A stretch of 36,643 nucleotides of DNA from Flavobacteriales bacterium UBA5933 (GCA_002430925.1 DJDD01000064.1:1-36643), one strand, 5' to 3'. Positions 24,701-32,321 are shown, counted from the first letter of the stretch. Notes: generated from the letters alone by a model not told the origin. Translations and numbers: made by a program.

Positions 24701-25444
24701 TTATTTTTCACTACGGTATCTCATTCCTTGCGGTGCAATAGGCCAAATTTCATTTTGACCATAGGTATATTGTAATGCACGATTAATCATTCCTTGAATC
24801 ATTTCACCACTATGTTGTCCAACAATATATAATGCGGCATCTATACCAGATGTGACACCAGAAGAAGTTATAATTTTACCTTGATCTACATATCGTACAT
24901 TCTGAACAAGTTGTACATTTGGATATTGCTCTCTAAAATCTTCTGCTACAAAATAATGTGTCGTAGCTTTTTTGCCATCAAGAATGCCAGCATTTGCTAA
25001 AAGGTAAGAAGCTGTACAAACCGATACAATTTTGGTTTTTACTTTTGTGTTTTCTCTTTGAATAAATTTTGTCAAAATTTTATCTGTCATCAACTCTTTA
25101 ATAACAGGCATGCTAGCTCCAGGAATTATAATATAATCGGCTTTTGTAAAATCCCTTAAAGTATAGTCTGTAGTAATTTTTAAAAGACTATTTTCTGTAT
25201 GAATTTCTTTCGATTTTAAACCTATTGTAAAAGTTTTATACTTACCTTTAGTTAGATTTTGAGCCTTATCAAAAACCTCCATTGGTCCTGAAAAATCTTG
25301 TAGAACAACATTATCATAAAGCAGAATAGCAATCGATATTGTATCTTTTTCTTGAACAATAGAGTTCATTTTTTGTTGATGGCTGTCTCTGTGTTGCTGA
25401 GCATATAAATTAGTAGACAAGATCATTAATAATATATATTTCAT
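24701..25444 (-). CDS. Exported DJ-1/PfpI-family protein
   Basis: Glutamine-amidotransferase-like fold of the DJ-1/PfpI superfamily. It has an N-terminal signal peptide ('ILLMILSTNLYAQ', about 4-16). The core motifs are 'IAILLYDNVVLQDFSGPMEVF' (split over 38-58), 'YIIIPGASMP' and the nucleophile elbow 'VSVCTASYLL' with Cys143. 'SSGVTSGIDAALYIV' completes the fold. This resembles isonitrile hydratase and the sensor domain of GlxA-type regulators, but no helix-turn-helix domain is present. Export is unusual for the family. It is the first gene of a unit with the siderophore receptor. Confidence 0.9.
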   Translation of the reverse strand: MKYILLMILSTNLYAQQHRDSHQQKMNSIVQEKDTISIAILLYDNVVLQDFSGPMEVFDKAQNLTKGKYKTFTIGLKSKEIHTENSLLKITTDYTLRDFTKADYIIIPGASMPVIKELMTDKILTKFIQRENTKVKTKIVSVCTASYLLANAGILDGKKATTHYFVAEDFREQYPNVQLVQNVRYVDQGKIITSSGVTSGIDAALYIVGQHSGEMIQGMINRALQYTYGQNEIWPIAPQGMRYRSEK

Positions 25445-25535
25445 TTTGATTTTATTATTTAGATGAGTAAGTTAAATAGTGAAAAAAAGATTTTAACATC
25501 TATTTATAATTTACTCTTTTAGAATAACTTATTAT

Positions 25536-25550
25536 TGAATACAATTATCA
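25536..25550 (-). promoter_or_regulatory. Candidate Fur box upstream of the PfpI-siderophore receptor unit
   Basis: TGAATACAATTATCA agrees with the 7-1-7 Fur consensus TGATAATnATTATCA at 11 of the 14 fixed positions. It lies 92 bases before the PfpI-like start. This would make the unit iron-repressed, as expected for a siderophore receptor. Confidence 0.5.
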
Positions 25551-25614
25551 TTTTTTTGTTAAATAAAAATAATCTATTACTATTCTTAACATAAATCCTA
25601 ATATGAAAAATAGA

Positions 25615-25863
25615 TTAGTTGAGATATTTTTTAGGATCCTTTTTAAATTTTTCTTTGCAGAATGAACTACATAAGACATATACTTTTTTCTTATAAATAA
25701 CAGTATCTTTTGAATTATTAGATACTTTCATTTTACAAATAGGATCTATTGAAGCTTTTGTTTCCTTAATTTTGTTTTTATTTGCTTCTATATTGTTATA
25801 TTGACCATAAGTAAGGGCAATAAGAAAAATAGTCAATAACGATATAATTGTTTTGGTATTCAT
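25615..25863 (-). CDS. Secreted YHS-domain protein
   Basis: An 82-residue protein with a signal peptide (about 1-20) and one YHS domain at 38-82. YHS is a small metal-binding-type module found in copper ATPases and elsewhere. Features are 'DPICKMKV' (C43, with Lys where the family usually has Gly) and C65-x3-C69 in 'CSSFC', followed by 'KKDPKKYL'. It probably binds metal or shuttles it in the periplasm. It lies 46 bases after the small Cys/Pro protein gene. Confidence 0.88.
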   Translation of the reverse strand: MNTKTIISLLTIFLIALTYGQYNNIEANKNKIKETKASIDPICKMKVSNNSKDTVIYKKKVYVLCSSFCKEKFKKDPKKYLN

Positions 25864-25909
25864 TATTATAATTGATTTGATTAATATTTGAGTTAATTTT
25901 TTAGATAAA

Positions 25910-26302
25910 TCAAACCGATGGAGGACGAAAAAGTTTTTTAGAAAAAATTAGTTTATATAAATTATTCTCATGAGAGCTTATTTCATTCAGAAAAGATGTA
26001 ATTGTAAGTTTTATATCTATAAAAAGATGATCAGTTTTCAGAAAAACATCACAAAAAAGGATAAAGATTTTAGGTATTGTTGTGTTGGTTTTTTCGTTGG
26101 TTTTTGATAATTCTTTTGAAAGAAAATATTTTCCATTGCAAAGAATTTCAGGTTTTTCTCTATTCTCACAGAAATTTTCTACAATATACTCATAATTTAT
26201 TGCATAATTAATCACAGGCAAAATCGGACGAAATGCAATAGAAAAAATGACGTATATGATCAGAATATTTTTCAAAAAATTAATTATTGGTAAATTTTTC
26301 AT
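25910..26302 (-). CDS. Small Cys/Pro membrane-anchored protein, copy B (unknown function)
   Basis: A 130-residue protein with an N-terminal helix (about 9-28). A conserved block follows ('RPILPVINYAINYEYIVENF', split around 25-45), then C45, C55 in 'CENREKPEILCNGKYF', a polar linker and a C-terminal 'RPPSV'. It is homologous to the protein at 31932-32294 in the same block. The third Cys of that copy is Tyr59 here. The ATG at 26300-26302 is preferred over a GTG at 26305. It overlaps the end of the MauG-type gene by 23 bases, so the two are translationally coupled. No family name is known to me. Confidence 0.75.
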   Translation of the reverse strand: MKNLPIINFLKNILIIYVIFSIAFRPILPVINYAINYEYIVENFCENREKPEILCNGKYFLSKELSKTNEKTNTTIPKIFILFCDVFLKTDHLFIDIKLTITSFLNEISSHENNLYKLIFSKKLFRPPSV

Positions 26303-27308
26303 CACTCAATGTTTTCATAAAAGCAATTAATTGTTGTTTTTCTTCTTCATTCATAGGAATTCTGTTTCCATTGTTTTTAAAAATGGGGTCTAAATTATCT
26401 CCCTCCAAAACGCCATTATCCATATAATCTAATACAGCTTTTAGTGTAGCAAATTGTCCAAAACTTCCGTAAGGAGCAGTGTATTCTATATTTCGTAGTG
26501 TTGGAACTCTAAAACTCATATATTCGGATAAGTTTCCAGTAACTCTTGCTCGTCCTGCTTCATTGGAATCTGTATTGATAGGAAAACCAATATTTCTAAA
26601 ACTTTGGTCTGTAAATAATTCCGTATTGTGACAACTTGTACATTTTTGTTGGAAAATAGTATAACCTTTTTTTTCCTCTGTTGTAAAAGAAATACCTGGT
26701 TCATTACGCTTTATTTGGTCATATTTACTATTTGCAGAAATTAGAGTATATTCATATTGTGCAATACTTTTATAAATGCGTTCTGCAGTTAATTTCTCAT
26801 CTCCAAAAGTTTTTATTAATAAATTTTTATAGGAAGAATCATTTTCTAATTTTGAGATAACTTCCAAAATGGAAGAGCTCATTTCTTCATGAGTGATAAT
26901 AGGAACTAATGATTGACTCTCTAAATTTAATTTACTTCCATCCCAATTATAAAATTTCATAAAAGCTAAATTCTGAATAGAAGGTACGTTTCGGATTCCA
27001 ATTCTATCATCTACTCCAATTGCTTGTGCATTGTTATCTGCGAATGCAGAAGATTGCTGATGACAACTGGCACAAGAAATAGAGTTATTGGTACTAAATC
27101 TTTTATCATTAAAGAATTTTTCACCTAGTTCTACTCCATATTTTGTTGGTGGATTGAGAGAATAAGCTGAGTTTAGTTCAGGGAAATTTTCAGGGAAATT
27201 TATTTTTAGTTCAGGATTATCTGTGATAATATTTCCTATATCAATATTGTCTTCAGAACAAGAAATAAAAAGACATAAAAAATAAAAAAAAGGAACTGTT
27301 TTTTTCAT
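26280..27308 (-). CDS. Di-heme cytochrome c peroxidase / MauG-MbnH-like lipoprotein
   Basis: The protein binds two c-type hemes, C79-x2-C82-H83 ('CASCHQ') and C223-x2-C226-H227 ('CTSCHN'), in the pattern of bacterial di-heme peroxidases and MauG. It has a lipoprotein signal with Cys17 in 'FISCSED'. 'RFSTNNSISC', 'IGIRNVPSIQN' and 'FRVPTLRNIEYTAPYGS' are family blocks. MbnH of methanobactin loci belongs to this family and turns a tryptophan of its partner MbnP into kynurenine. An mbnP-like gene is upstream on the same strand but separated by the repeat island (27309-27915). Alternatively it is a general hydrogen peroxide reductase. Confidence 0.92.
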   Translation of the reverse strand: MKKTVPFFYFLCLFISCSEDNIDIGNIITDNPELKINFPENFPELNSAYSLNPPTKYGVELGEKFFNDKRFSTNNSISCASCHQQSSAFADNNAQAIGVDDRIGIRNVPSIQNLAFMKFYNWDGSKLNLESQSLVPIITHEEMSSSILEVISKLENDSSYKNLLIKTFGDEKLTAERIYKSIAQYEYTLISANSKYDQIKRNEPGISFTTEEKKGYTIFQQKCTSCHNTELFTDQSFRNIGFPINTDSNEAGRARVTGNLSEYMSFRVPTLRNIEYTAPYGSFGQFATLKAVLDYMDNGVLEGDNLDPIFKNNGNRIPMNEEEKQQLIAFMKTLSDEKFTNN

Positions 27309-27418
27309 AATATAGGTTTTAAAATTTTTTTATCGGTACAAAATTCTTGCATAATCTCAATCGAAATGATAGTTTTATTAATAAAATGCACAACGGATTA
27401 TTGTAAATTAATTTGATG

Positions 27419-27452
27419 AAAGAACTGTACTTTTAAAGCACAGTTCTTTTTT
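27419..27452 (+). terminator. Orphan terminator-like hairpin facing plus
   Basis: A 10-bp stem (27419-27428 with 27440-27449) with an inner extension is followed by T residues (27446-27452) on the plus strand. No plus-strand gene lies upstream; it sits between minus-strand genes. It may end an antisense or small RNA, or be a 5' hairpin of the MauG-type transcript. Confidence 0.55.
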
Positions 27453-27500
27453 ATTTATGAAGTTGTTTAAATTATTGTTTTATATTATTTAATCACGAAT

Positions 27501-27620
27501 TTGCAATAGTGATTGACGCGGCATCCTTTTTTGGTTGGGTCATTAAATTTCGACTTGGTTATTGTATTTCGACTAAGCTCAACATGACATAAAATAATTA
27601 AATTACAATCAAAAAAATAG
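27501..27620 (+). repeat. Family A intergenic repeat, copy 5 (disrupted)
   Basis: The left half matches copies 1 and 3 (TTGCAATAGTGATTGACGCG and then GCATCCTTTTTTGGTTGGG). The right half is replaced: a family B-like TCGACTAAGCTCAACATGAC tail comes before ACAATCAAAAAAATAG, and the ATTGCCC end is missing. Confidence 0.6.
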
Positions 27621-27623
27621 AAA

Positions 27624-27658
27624 TAAAATCCGTCATTTTGAGTGAAATTCGATTAGAA
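27624..27658 (+). repeat. Module D repeat, copy 2
   Basis: TAAAATCCGTCATTTTGAGT followed by GAAATTCGATTAG is the inverted match of 11001-11034. Confidence 0.6.
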
Positions 27659-27711
27659 TTTTATATCGAAAAATAAGTAAGGATTTTTTAGAATATTATC
27701 TTAATCAATTT

Positions 27712-27770
27712 TATTTTCTGTCTTAGATTTCGATACAATTTTCTGCGAAAACCACTCAATCTGACAGAAA
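27712..27770 (-). repeat. Module C, 59-bp element, copy 2
   Basis: This stretch is the exact reverse complement of 11451-11509 (59 bases, no mismatch). Its ends, TTTCTGTC and GACAGAAA, are inverted repeats of each other and can pair. Confidence 0.85.
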
Positions 27771-27782
27771 AAAAAAATAATC

Positions 27783-27873
27783 TGCAATAGCGATTGACGT
27801 GAAAATCCTTTTTATGTAGCGTTCTAGCGAAATAAAAAGATTGTAACAGAAAGCGCGACCGAAGGGATTGCCC
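27783..27873 (+). repeat. Family A intergenic repeat, copy 6
   Basis: A 91-base copy begins TGCAATAGCGATTGACGTG and ends AAGGGATTGCCC. The core hairpin AATCCTTTTT...AAAAAGATT has a loop that reads TAGCGTTCTAGCG. It lies 42 bases downstream of the MbnP-like stop codon and may act as the 3' end of its transcript. Confidence 0.8.
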
Positions 27874-27915
27874 ACAATAATCATAATTTTAAAAAAAATT
27901 AAGTAACCTTTTGTA

Positions 27916-28779
27916 TTAATTTTCTACGTTGATGATAGAAAACATTCCACTTAAATCATTTGTTCCATTTCCTCCTAAATTATCAACAAATTTTACCATG
28001 TTAGCTGCTGTATGTACACTTGGTGTAGCATTGCCATCGCCTAATGTTATTGTATTAATTTTACCACTTAGTAGTTTGTCGAAATCTGCTTTGATAATGA
28101 TTTTTGGAGCATTTTTACCAACAATGGCATGTGTAGTAAGATTTAGCGTAATATCTCTGTAAGCATTTATTCCTTGTGTGTAGGTAGATGAATCTCCATT
28201 GGTTCCAGATACAGTGCTTCCTGTATGTATATAAAGTTCTTTATTATCGGTGTCGTAAAATCCTTCTATTTTTGTAAAACGATATCCTGTTCCCCATTCC
28301 CACATCATTTTCGTATCATTAGCTCCAGCAGCATCATAGAATTTAGGAAAACGTACTTGGTCCAATGTATTTAAATCTGTACGAATACCTAACCCAAATT
28401 TTATTTGTTTATAATCTCCAGATGGAATTGTTGATAGAGTATAACTAAGAGAAGATGGTTTAGCTTGATTGATGACAGTTGCTCCTTTGTCTAAATCATT
28501 TACATTGTACGGTATTTCTGTACCATCGGTTTTTATTAATCGAATGTTACTAATAACATATTTTAATTCAGAGAAATGATGTGTTTGTCCTTCAACTGAA
28601 GTATTAGTTGTTGCAGAAGTAGAATTGGCATCACCTAATACAATGATTTCGTCTTTGAATGTATTTTGAAATTCTAAGGTTACATTGTTTGCAACAGAAT
28701 TAGTTTCGTCGTCATTTTGACAAGCAATAATTGTAAATAAAGCGATTAATATAATTATAGAGTTTATTAATTTTTTCAT
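27916..28779 (-). CDS. MbnP-family copper-binding-type lipoprotein
   Basis: A lipoprotein (Cys20 in 'TIIACQND') with the MbnP domain over about 33-285. Recognisable features are 'HHFSELKYVISNIRL', 'KQIKFGLGI', and a W160-x-W162 pair in 'MMWEWGTGYRF', where MbnP proteins carry the tryptophan that MbnH oxidises to kynurenine. H67, H68 and H185 ('YIHTGST') could help bind copper. MbnP is the periplasmic partner in methanobactin-type loci and in many Bacteroidota loci with a TonB receptor. It lies 18 bases after the TonB receptor gene. Confidence 0.88.
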   Translation of the reverse strand: MKKLINSIIILIALFTIIACQNDDETNSVANNVTLEFQNTFKDEIIVLGDANSTSATTNTSVEGQTHHFSELKYVISNIRLIKTDGTEIPYNVNDLDKGATVINQAKPSSLSYTLSTIPSGDYKQIKFGLGIRTDLNTLDQVRFPKFYDAAGANDTKMMWEWGTGYRFTKIEGFYDTDNKELYIHTGSTVSGTNGDSSTYTQGINAYRDITLNLTTHAIVGKNAPKIIIKADFDKLLSGKINTITLGDGNATPSVHTAANMVKFVDNLGGNGTNDLSGMFSIINVEN

Positions 28780-28797
28780 GTTATATGTTTTTTTATT

Positions 28798-30780
28798 TTA
28801 AAAATTTATTTTTAGTGATGTAAAGAAATTACGTCCCATTCTTGGGATATTTCCCCAATCGGCGTAGGTACTATAATATTCGTCCAATATGTTTTCTACA
28901 CCAACTTGTATGGTTGCATTTACTTTTTTAAAATTTATACGATAATCAGTAGAAAAATTCCAAATGATATAAGACGGTGTTTTGTCTTCTCCGTATTCAG
29001 GACTAAAATTAATTTGTTTCAAATCTCCATTAACAGAAGTTTGAATACCAAAATGCTTATACATATAATGCAATGAAGTTAGATAACTTAATGGACGAAT
29101 AAATGGCAAATTATTTTGATTGTTATCCATTCCTCGAGCATAGGTTAAAACTCCATTCCAATGTAATCCATTTGTTATTTCGTAATTGGTATTTAAAGAA
29201 AAATTAAATAAGGTTGCATAATCAAGAGATGTATAACTTTTAACGCCTACAGATTGATAGTTCATAGGACTACCAAGGCTAAGGATTTTTCCTATGATAT
29301 AATTTTCTATATGAAAATAATTGACTTTTGCTTGAATACTTAATTTTTTATTTTTGAATCTAGCACTTGCATTACCTTCATAAGAAATTTCATTTTTAAG
29401 ATTAGGATTTCCTATATAATCATACCTATCGAAACTATTATAAATATAGTAACCATAACCCTCGGAAACAGAAGGAGCTCTTTGACCATATCCACCTCCA
29501 ACAGAAAAATTAAATTGATTGATTGTTAATTGATAATTTGCATTTATACTAGGTAAAAACCTTGTCTTTTCTTGTGGGCTTCCTGGATGGAAAATCCAGT
29601 TGAATTCTACATACTTAGAACGATTGTAATTTAAACCAAGAGAACCTCCAAAATTTAACTGACTATTTTTAGAGATATCCCAAGAGTTATTGAATGATAT
29701 ACCTGCATATGAAGTTGTAATCCAAGGCCAGCTATAAGCAAACATTGTTTGTTTACTTCTGTCTTGTGGGTACATTCTCATTTCTGCAATTGACCTATTA
29801 TTGTATGCGTTGAGTTGTATTTCTGATGAAATATCACCTTGTTTTATGTTTAATTTTGATAGTAAACCATAGGTTGTACTCCAACCAGGCATATCCATAT
29901 GAACAAGGTTTTCTGGTCGCTTTGTATCGTCCATATAATGTTCTATGGCATTAAAATAGACTTTAGTATCCCATGCTTTTATAATCCCTTTTTTATATAG
30001 CTGTTTGTATGTTGCTGAGGTTATTATTGCTCGAGATAACCATAAATCCATTGGTAATGCAGGATATCCAACATCTTTTGCTTGGTCGAAAATAGCATCT
30101 AATCGAATTGAAGATAATTCACTTGTCTTATAAGCAATACCCAACGAAGTATTGAATTTTTTGAATTGAGAATGCTTTACTTCATGTCCATTTCCATCAT
30201 AATAATTTTCTGCTTTTCGGTAAGAAATACTTCCATCAACTACAAATTTTTTACTAGAAAACGAAAAATTACCAAGGTTAAAAAATTGCTTATTATTAAA
30301 TTCAAATCCAGATTGATATGTTCCTTTTAGTTTTTGTAATCGACCAAATGGAGAGTTTTTGCTTTTAAGATCAATGCTTCCTGCAATAGTAGAGCCGTGC
30401 ATTCCACCTTCTTGTCCTGATTTTATATCAATTGTAGCAAGATTATTACTTTCAACATAAGATGTAATGGGATCCATTTTATCTGTACAAGCTCCAAAAA
30501 TGTGCATTCCATCAATTGTAACTGTAGAACGTTCGGTACTCATATTATTAAGTAAAGGTTCCCAAGCGTAAGCTCCTCTTTTTATAAAACTAATTTGATC
30601 CGAAGAAGCAAGAAATTCATCTACAGAAACATTCATTTTCATATCTGTTTCAATTTTTTTCTTGATGTTATTCATAATTAAAACTTCATCAAGAACATTT
30701 ATACTATCTTTTTTCTCGTGTAAATCTTGTCCCTTTACTATCCAACTTAAAAAGAGTAAAGTGATTGTTAATTTCTTCAT
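28798..30780 (-). CDS. TonB-dependent receptor, copper-type (OprC-like)
   Basis: A 660-residue outer-membrane receptor with a signal peptide (about 1-18), a plug and a beta-barrel ending in 'RNFFTSLKINF'. The plug contains C98-x3-M102 in 'FGACTDKMDPITSYVE', a motif of the OprC family of copper receptors, where Cys and Met ligate copper. 'IKSGQEGGMHGSTIAGSIDL' follows. A second Met/His-rich spot, 'LVHMDMPGW', lies in the barrel and could add ligands. It is encoded 6 bases after the YtkA-like gene and 18 bases before mbnP, so all three are co-transcribed. Confidence 0.9.
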   Translation of the reverse strand: MKKLTITLLFLSWIVKGQDLHEKKDSINVLDEVLIMNNIKKKIETDMKMNVSVDEFLASSDQISFIKRGAYAWEPLLNNMSTERSTVTIDGMHIFGACTDKMDPITSYVESNNLATIDIKSGQEGGMHGSTIAGSIDLKSKNSPFGRLQKLKGTYQSGFEFNNKQFFNLGNFSFSSKKFVVDGSISYRKAENYYDGNGHEVKHSQFKKFNTSLGIAYKTSELSSIRLDAIFDQAKDVGYPALPMDLWLSRAIITSATYKQLYKKGIIKAWDTKVYFNAIEHYMDDTKRPENLVHMDMPGWSTTYGLLSKLNIKQGDISSEIQLNAYNNRSIAEMRMYPQDRSKQTMFAYSWPWITTSYAGISFNNSWDISKNSQLNFGGSLGLNYNRSKYVEFNWIFHPGSPQEKTRFLPSINANYQLTINQFNFSVGGGYGQRAPSVSEGYGYYIYNSFDRYDYIGNPNLKNEISYEGNASARFKNKKLSIQAKVNYFHIENYIIGKILSLGSPMNYQSVGVKSYTSLDYATLFNFSLNTNYEITNGLHWNGVLTYARGMDNNQNNLPFIRPLSYLTSLHYMYKHFGIQTSVNGDLKQINFSPEYGEDKTPSYIIWNFSTDYRINFKKVNATIQVGVENILDEYYSTYADWGNIPRMGRNFFTSLKINF

Positions 30781-30786
30781 GTTTTC

Positions 30787-31737
30787 TTAGAATAAAATAT
30801 CAATAAACAATTCACTTTTAGCTCCTTCAATTCCAGGTGTAAAATCTGTTGGTACTTCGGTTCCTTTTATTATCCTACCTTTTTCATTAATTAAAATAAA
30901 ATTTAATGTCCAATTTCCTGTCATGGTATAATTTGCTATCCCATGATATAATAAATCAATTTGTTGTGTTAAATCTTTATTATTAAGTGATGAATGATTT
31001 CCCATAGAAGGTTCAGGCATTCGTGGATCAATTTTTAAGGTATAATTATTAACAATTGAATATGAAAATTGTGATTCATCAGGAAATACAGTTGTATGTT
31101 CAGTTGGCTGATTATATTTATATATACCAGCAACTAAATTATTTTCTGAAACAGTAGGTTTTTGAGGAGAAATTAATGCAATCACATATTGCTCATCGTC
31201 ATTTCCAGTAAAAGTTGTCATATTCAGGTTTTTATTTTCCTGTTCATTTACTATTATTTTTTGATTGATATTATAGGTTTCTCCATCAATTGAAAAATTA
31301 ATGTATATATTCCAATCGTTTTCTGAATCAGTTATTTTAGTAAAAACAGAATAACCAGAATAATAGTTATTTTGATCATCGTAGACTAATTCATATTGGT
31401 GTGGACAAGATGAAATTGTAGAATTTGAGTTGGTTGAAATTGGTAAAAAATTGATATTTGAATTCGTTACAAATTCATTTGTTTTTGTATCTGTAATAGT
31501 TAAATGAATTTCATTATATCCTTTATAAAAAGTACCATTTAATGTTTCTATACTTATTTTATAATGTTCTTTTTCAAAGGAAATCGCTTCCTTGAATTCA
31601 GTTTTTTCTGGTATATCTCTATCTTTTTCAGCTTCATAATCTGTCATATCTAATGTACAAGATATCAGTACAAAGAATAGAGAAGCCAAAAACAGTTGAG
31701 GTAATTTTACTGTAATTAGTTTTTGAATAAACTCCAT
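30787..31737 (-). CDS. YtkA-like lipoprotein with Met/His motif
   Basis: A lipoprotein (Cys27 in 'VLISCTLD') with two similar beta-rich YtkA/FixH-like domains (about 54-165 and 185-316). The second contains 'IDPRMPEPSMGNHSS' (M240, M245, H248), a Met/His pattern often found in copper-binding extracytoplasmic proteins. The first has 'STISSCPHQYELV' (C111, H113) at the corresponding point. It probably binds or delivers copper outside the cytoplasm and is the first gene of a three-gene unit with the copper-type receptor and MbnP. The match to YtkA is by motif only. Confidence 0.75.
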   Translation of the reverse strand: MEFIQKLITVKLPQLFLASLFFVLISCTLDMTDYEAEKDRDIPEKTEFKEAISFEKEHYKISIETLNGTFYKGYNEIHLTITDTKTNEFVTNSNINFLPISTNSNSTISSCPHQYELVYDDQNNYYSGYSVFTKITDSENDWNIYINFSIDGETYNINQKIIVNEQENKNLNMTTFTGNDDEQYVIALISPQKPTVSENNLVAGIYKYNQPTEHTTVFPDESQFSYSIVNNYTLKIDPRMPEPSMGNHSSLNNKDLTQQIDLLYHGIANYTMTGNWTLNFILINEKGRIIKGTEVPTDFTPGIEGAKSELFIDILF

Positions 31738-31931
31738 TTTGATGTTTATTTATTATTCCTCTAAAAACAATTATTTAATAAAAATCGTCGATTAATTGTA
31801 TAATCTAATTGTTTAAATTAAACTATTGTTGCTGAGGTATAAGGGTTATTTTTAATAAGTAGATTGTATGTGGAAATTTACTTATAGAATATATTTCAAT
31901 AAGCATAAACAACATATCCGAAAAAAAATAA
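31738..31931. promoter_or_regulatory. Leader region of the YtkA-receptor-MbnP unit with a small palindrome
   Basis: The 194-base gap contains GTTTAAATTAAAC at 31811-31823, a 13-base palindrome with 6-bp arms and one central base. No perfect TAnnTTTG box is seen on the minus strand. This may be the operator of the copper-type unit. Confidence 0.3.
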
Positions 31932-32294
31932 CTAAACGATAGGAGGTTGAAGTAAATTAGAAATCAAGAATTGATTTTTATCTTCTAATACAAAATCTGA
32001 TTTTGTTAGTTTTATATTGTCTGTGATAATATTTTCAATTTTTAATTCAGAACTGTAAACAAATAAATCGATAGATTTTATTGAAGTTGGGATTTTATCT
32101 TTTTGTTGATCTTCAGTTGTTTTAGAAACTTCTTTTTTTAGATAACAAAAACCATTACAATCAAGTTCTGGACGATCTTTATTTGTACAAAGTTCAGCAA
32201 CTATCTCATCATAATTAACTAAATATTCTAACACAGGTAGAAGAGGTCTACATGTAATGAGTACAACAGTTAATATGAATAAATGAGATTTCAA
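31932..32294 (-). CDS. Small Cys/Pro protein, copy A (unknown function)
   Basis: A 120-residue protein that starts at a TTG (32292-32294); an in-frame TAA lies 14 codons upstream and no ATG is available between. A short hydrophobic signal (4-14) ends in 'ITCRPLLPVLEYLVN'. Then come C36, C46 and C50 in 'CTNKDRPELDCNGFCYLKK', a polar linker and a C-terminal 'LLQPPIV'. It shares the R-P-x-L-P-V, the N-Y, the Cys-rich block and the end 'PP' with the protein at 25910-26302. It is 194 bases upstream of the YtkA-like gene. Confidence 0.72.
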   Translation of the reverse strand: MKSHLFILTVVLITCRPLLPVLEYLVNYDEIVAELCTNKDRPELDCNGFCYLKKEVSKTTEDQQKDKIPTSIKSIDLFVYSSELKIENIITDNIKLTKSDFVLEDKNQFLISNLLQPPIV

Positions 32295-32321
32295 CTTAAT
32301 TTGAAAATTTTGCGTAAATAT

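Larger units (their letters stand above)
27309..27915. other. Repeat island 2 between mbnP-like and mbnH-like genes
   Basis: This 607-base stretch has no convincing gene. In plus order it holds the leader of the MauG-type gene, a plus-facing hairpin terminator (27419-27452), family A copy 5 (27501-27620), a family B-like tail (27566-27592), module D (27624-27658), the 59-bp module C (27712-27770) and family A copy 6 (27783-27873). Confidence 0.75.

Noticed and set aside
24701..25444. Reading the PfpI gene as a truncated GlxA-type AraC regulator
   Set aside because: The protein has a signal peptide and ends cleanly after the PfpI fold, and no leftover helix-turn-helix sequence is present downstream.
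7703..27873. Possible CRISPR array
   Set aside because: The repeats are long, in both orientations and kilobases apart; there are no regular spacers and no cas genes.
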